Notes under the pieces: generated by a model
The model's input: the letters and a program-made list of their open reading frames with translations, nothing else
The model's database searches: none
Told to the model about the DNA's origin: nothing
Position numbers and translations under genes: made by a program
Source of the DNA: Croceicoccus pelagius
GTDB lineage: Bacteria > Pseudomonadota > Alphaproteobacteria > Sphingomonadales > Sphingomonadaceae
Assembly (NCBI RefSeq): GCF_001661915.1
Contig: NZ_LYWY01000018.1
Coordinates: 1 to 64,000, forward strand
Length of the DNA: 64,000 nt
Direction: 5' to 3'
Shown: piece after piece, positions 59,628 to 64,000 of the stretch
Layout: each line of letters begins with the position of its first letter
How positions within the stretch are numbered: position 1 is the stretch's first letter

Positions 59628-60182
59628 GTGACCGACACCGATCCGATGCCCGCCAACGACAGCCCGGCTATTCCGCTGAACATCGACGCGAGCAATCCCG
59701 AACCCGAACCGCAGACCCTGTCCGACCGCGTGGCGGCCGCGCAGAAGCGTATCGCCGAGCGCACCGCCCCTGCCCGCGCCAAAGCGGCGGAGCAGACCAA
59801 GGCTGCGGCAAGCAACGCCAAGCAGTTCGTGAAGGATCACCCGGCCATCGCCATCGGCGGCGCCATCGCGGCCGGTGTCGCCATCGCCTATGTCCTGCCT
59901 GGCAAGCCGAGCCGTAAGCTCCGCAGCGGTACGCTTGCGCTGGGCGGTCTCGTCGCCGAACTTGCTGCCACGTATGGTGCACGCATGTTGTCCATGGCCG
60001 AGGATGCTGCCGAAGCAAGCCAGGAAAAGCTTGGCGAAATCGGTCAGAGCTTTGCGGCTGCGGGGGAATCCCTTGCCGACACGGCGGCGGAAACCGGCTC
60101 TTCAGTACTCGAAAGCGTGAAACGCGCAGGCGAAGCGACCGCGTCGCAGGCACAATCGCTGGCCGGAAAGATCAAGCGCTGA
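59628..60182 (+). CDS. Second DUF883-like membrane-anchored protein
   Basis: 184 residues from GTG 59628 with AGGAAGGA upstream. An N-terminal Pro/Asp-rich part, a helix (AAAQKRIAERTAPARAKA), a TM (AIAIGGAIAAGVAIAYVLP, 73-91), a second weak hydrophobic part (GTLALGGLVAELAATYGA), and an Ala/Glu-rich C-terminal helix. The KDHPAIAIGGA element is typical of ElaB/YqjD-like proteins. A good terminator follows. Confidence 0.68.
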   Translation: MTDTDPMPANDSPAIPLNIDASNPEPEPQTLSDRVAAAQKRIAERTAPARAKAAEQTKAAASNAKQFVKDHPAIAIGGAIAAGVAIAYVLPGKPSRKLRSGTLALGGLVAELAATYGARMLSMAEDAAEASQEKLGEIGQSFAAAGESLADTAAETGSSVLESVKRAGEATASQAQSLAGKIKR

Positions 60183-60212
60183 TCTGCCCGCTCTACAGGA
60201 ATTAGACGAATG

Positions 60213-60252
60213 TCGGTCCGGTGCATCTCTTGCGCCGGGCCGATTTTTCTTT
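60213..60252 (+). terminator. Intrinsic terminator after the second DUF883-like gene
   Basis: TCGGTCCGGTGC (60213-60224) pairs with GCGCCGGGCCGA (60232-60243), 12 pairs including two wobbles, then TTTTTCTTT. Confidence 0.8.
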
Positions 60253-60323
60253 AAAGGGCCGCGCAAGAGCTCGCTTCAAGGGTGGAGCGGTCTTCTCCCT
60301 CAACTGGAATGGAACCCCTTCTC

Positions 60324-60551
60324 ATGACGCAGAAGTTGCATCTTGTGATGGGTGGCCGGGTTACCGACCCGCGTTCGCTCGAATTCGCCGACCTGCCGTC
60401 GGTCCATCTCGTCGGTGTCTTTCCCGACTATGCCAGCGCCGAAGAAGCCTGGCGCTCGAACGCGCAGCGCACCGTGGACGATGCCGAGATGAAGTACGTC
60501 ATCGTGCACCTGCACAAGCTGCTCGAACCGAACATCGAAGCCGGCGAGTGA
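60324..60551 (+). CDS. DUF4170 protein
   Basis: 75 residues from ATG 60324. LVMGGRVTDP and VGVFPDYASAEEAWRSNAQRTVD mark the DUF4170 family, common in alphaproteobacteria, function unknown. Small, soluble and without cysteines. Between two good terminators, so it is transcribed on its own. Confidence 0.85.
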   Translation: MTQKLHLVMGGRVTDPRSLEFADLPSVHLVGVFPDYASAEEAWRSNAQRTVDDAEMKYVIVHLHKLLEPNIEAGE

Positions 60552-60564
60552 GTTAAAGAGAAAA

Positions 60565-60598
60565 CCCCGCGAAGCCATCGAGCCTCGCGGGGTTTTTC
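60565..60598. terminator. Bidirectional terminator between DUF4170 and greA
   Basis: CCCCGCGA (60565-60572) pairs with TCGCGGGG (60585-60592), with TTTTTC after it and AAAA before it, so it can serve both strands. Confidence 0.8.
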
Positions 60599-60628
60599 TT
60601 TCGAAACCATGCCCGTGGGGGCCGTGGT

Positions 60629-61105
60629 TCAAATAAACTCGATCGTCTTGACGAGGTAGAAACGGTCACCCGACGGCACCGTAACCTCGATCTCGTCACC
60701 GACCTTCTTGCCGATCAGCGCGCGGGCCAGCGGGCTGTTGTAACTGATCCGGCCCTTCTTGGCATCCGCCTCGGTCTGGCCGACGATCTGGTATTTCACC
60801 GGCTTGTCATCATCGTCCAGCAGAGTGACCGTCGCTCCGAAGACGATCTTGTCGCCTGAAAGCGAAGCCGGATCGATGATCTGCGCGCGGCTGATCTTGT
60901 CTTCCAGTTCGCCAATCTGCGCCTCGATCTGGCCCTGCCGTTCCTTGGCGGCGTGATACTCGGCGTTTTCGGAAAGGTCGCCATGGGCGCGGGCTTCCTC
61001 GATCGCGTCCACCACGCGGGGCCGTTCCAGCCGCAGCGCCTTGAGATCCGCAGTCAGCTTTTCGTAGCCTTCCGCCAGCATCGGGACTTTTTCGATACTC
61101 GCCAT
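60629..61105 (-). CDS. greA: Transcription elongation factor GreA
   Basis: Stimulates RNA cleavage by backtracked RNA polymerase. 158 residues from ATG 61105. N-terminal coiled coil with the acidic tip [16 protein letters not shown], then an FKBP-like C-terminal domain ending [18 protein letters not shown]. Downstream of carB in the same direction, a common alphaproteobacterial pairing. Confidence 0.96.
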   Translation of the reverse strand: MASIEKVPMLAEGYEKLTADLKALRLERPRVVDAIEEARAHGDLSENAEYHAAKERQGQIEAQIGELEDKISRAQIIDPASLSGDKIVFGATVTLLDDDDKPVKYQIVGQTEADAKKGRISYNSPLARALIGKKVGDEIEVTVPSGDRFYLVKTIEFI

Positions 61106-61220
61106 TTCTTTCCCTGTTCTATCCGTCGCAAGGGATTCCCCCGGGACAGGTGACCCTATCACCACTTCGTCAAGAAGTCGGCGTCCGGGTTACCTGAACG
61201 TGTGAGGGAAATCCGATCAG

Positions 61221-64000
<2,780 letters not shown>

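Overview
The window looks like chromosomal DNA of an alphaproteobacterium of the order Sphingomonadales, most likely close to Erythrobacteraceae (an inference from gene order and protein style; no search was run). Supporting signs are the high G+C content, the chain dusB-ntrB-ntrC-ntrY-ntrX-hfq-hflX, a fused IspDF, an Hfq made of two tandem domains, a RibBA-type protein whose RibA half is degenerate, and a complete mreBCD-PBP2-rodA block. Nearly all genes are ordinary housekeeping genes. I see no prophage, CRISPR array, defence island or integrative element. The only mobile DNA is one IS element at the left edge.

Layout. 1-1.7 kb: an ISNCY/IS1202-type insertion sequence next to mazG. 1.7-11.9 kb: mazG, then leftward hflX, double-domain hfq, ntrX, ntrY, ntrC, ntrB and dusB (nitrogen signalling plus RNA chaperone). 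12-18.1 kb: ispDF, a CinA-type amidohydrolase, a COQ10-like protein with lipA, carbonic anhydrase, an MFS exporter and cysteine synthase. 18.1-22.7 kb: acyl-CoA dehydrogenase with a LiuR-like MerR regulator, hisI, a candidate structured RNA with its own promoter and terminator, comF and a methyltransferase. 22.7-28.5 kb: ppdK, glyS and glyQ. 28.6-34.5 kb: a small XRE/membrane-protein operon, two tandem TraB/GumN proteins, rplY, pth, an exported SMI1/KNR4 protein and a thioredoxin-like ferredoxin. 34.5-41.4 kb: a winged-helix regulator, ychF, a CueR-like MerR facing a glutaredoxin-MauE fusion, DUF1206, a MaoC protein, a lipoprotein and mutL. 41.5-47.3 kb: mreBCD-mrdA-rodA. 47.4-52.7 kb: tRNA-Lys, a cation/proton antiporter, an OmpA-like lipoprotein and a CHASE2-EAL protein. 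52.7-56.6 kb: a CtrA box, a 13-codon Trp-rich ORF with hairpins and a terminator, an HTH-RibB(A) gene with palindromic operators, ribH and an M13 peptidase homologue without its zinc histidines. 56.7-64 kb: enolase, a stress-type membrane-protein cluster behind an EcfG-type promoter, DUF4170, greA and the 5'-truncated carB.

The observations most worth following are the self-contained tiny-ORF transcription unit at 52.7-52.85 kb, the HTH-RibB fusion facing its own likely operators, the double-domain Hfq, the dead M13 peptidase, the unassigned structured RNA at 20.83-21.10 kb, and the EcfG promoter in front of the DUF883/holin-X/YqjK-like genes.
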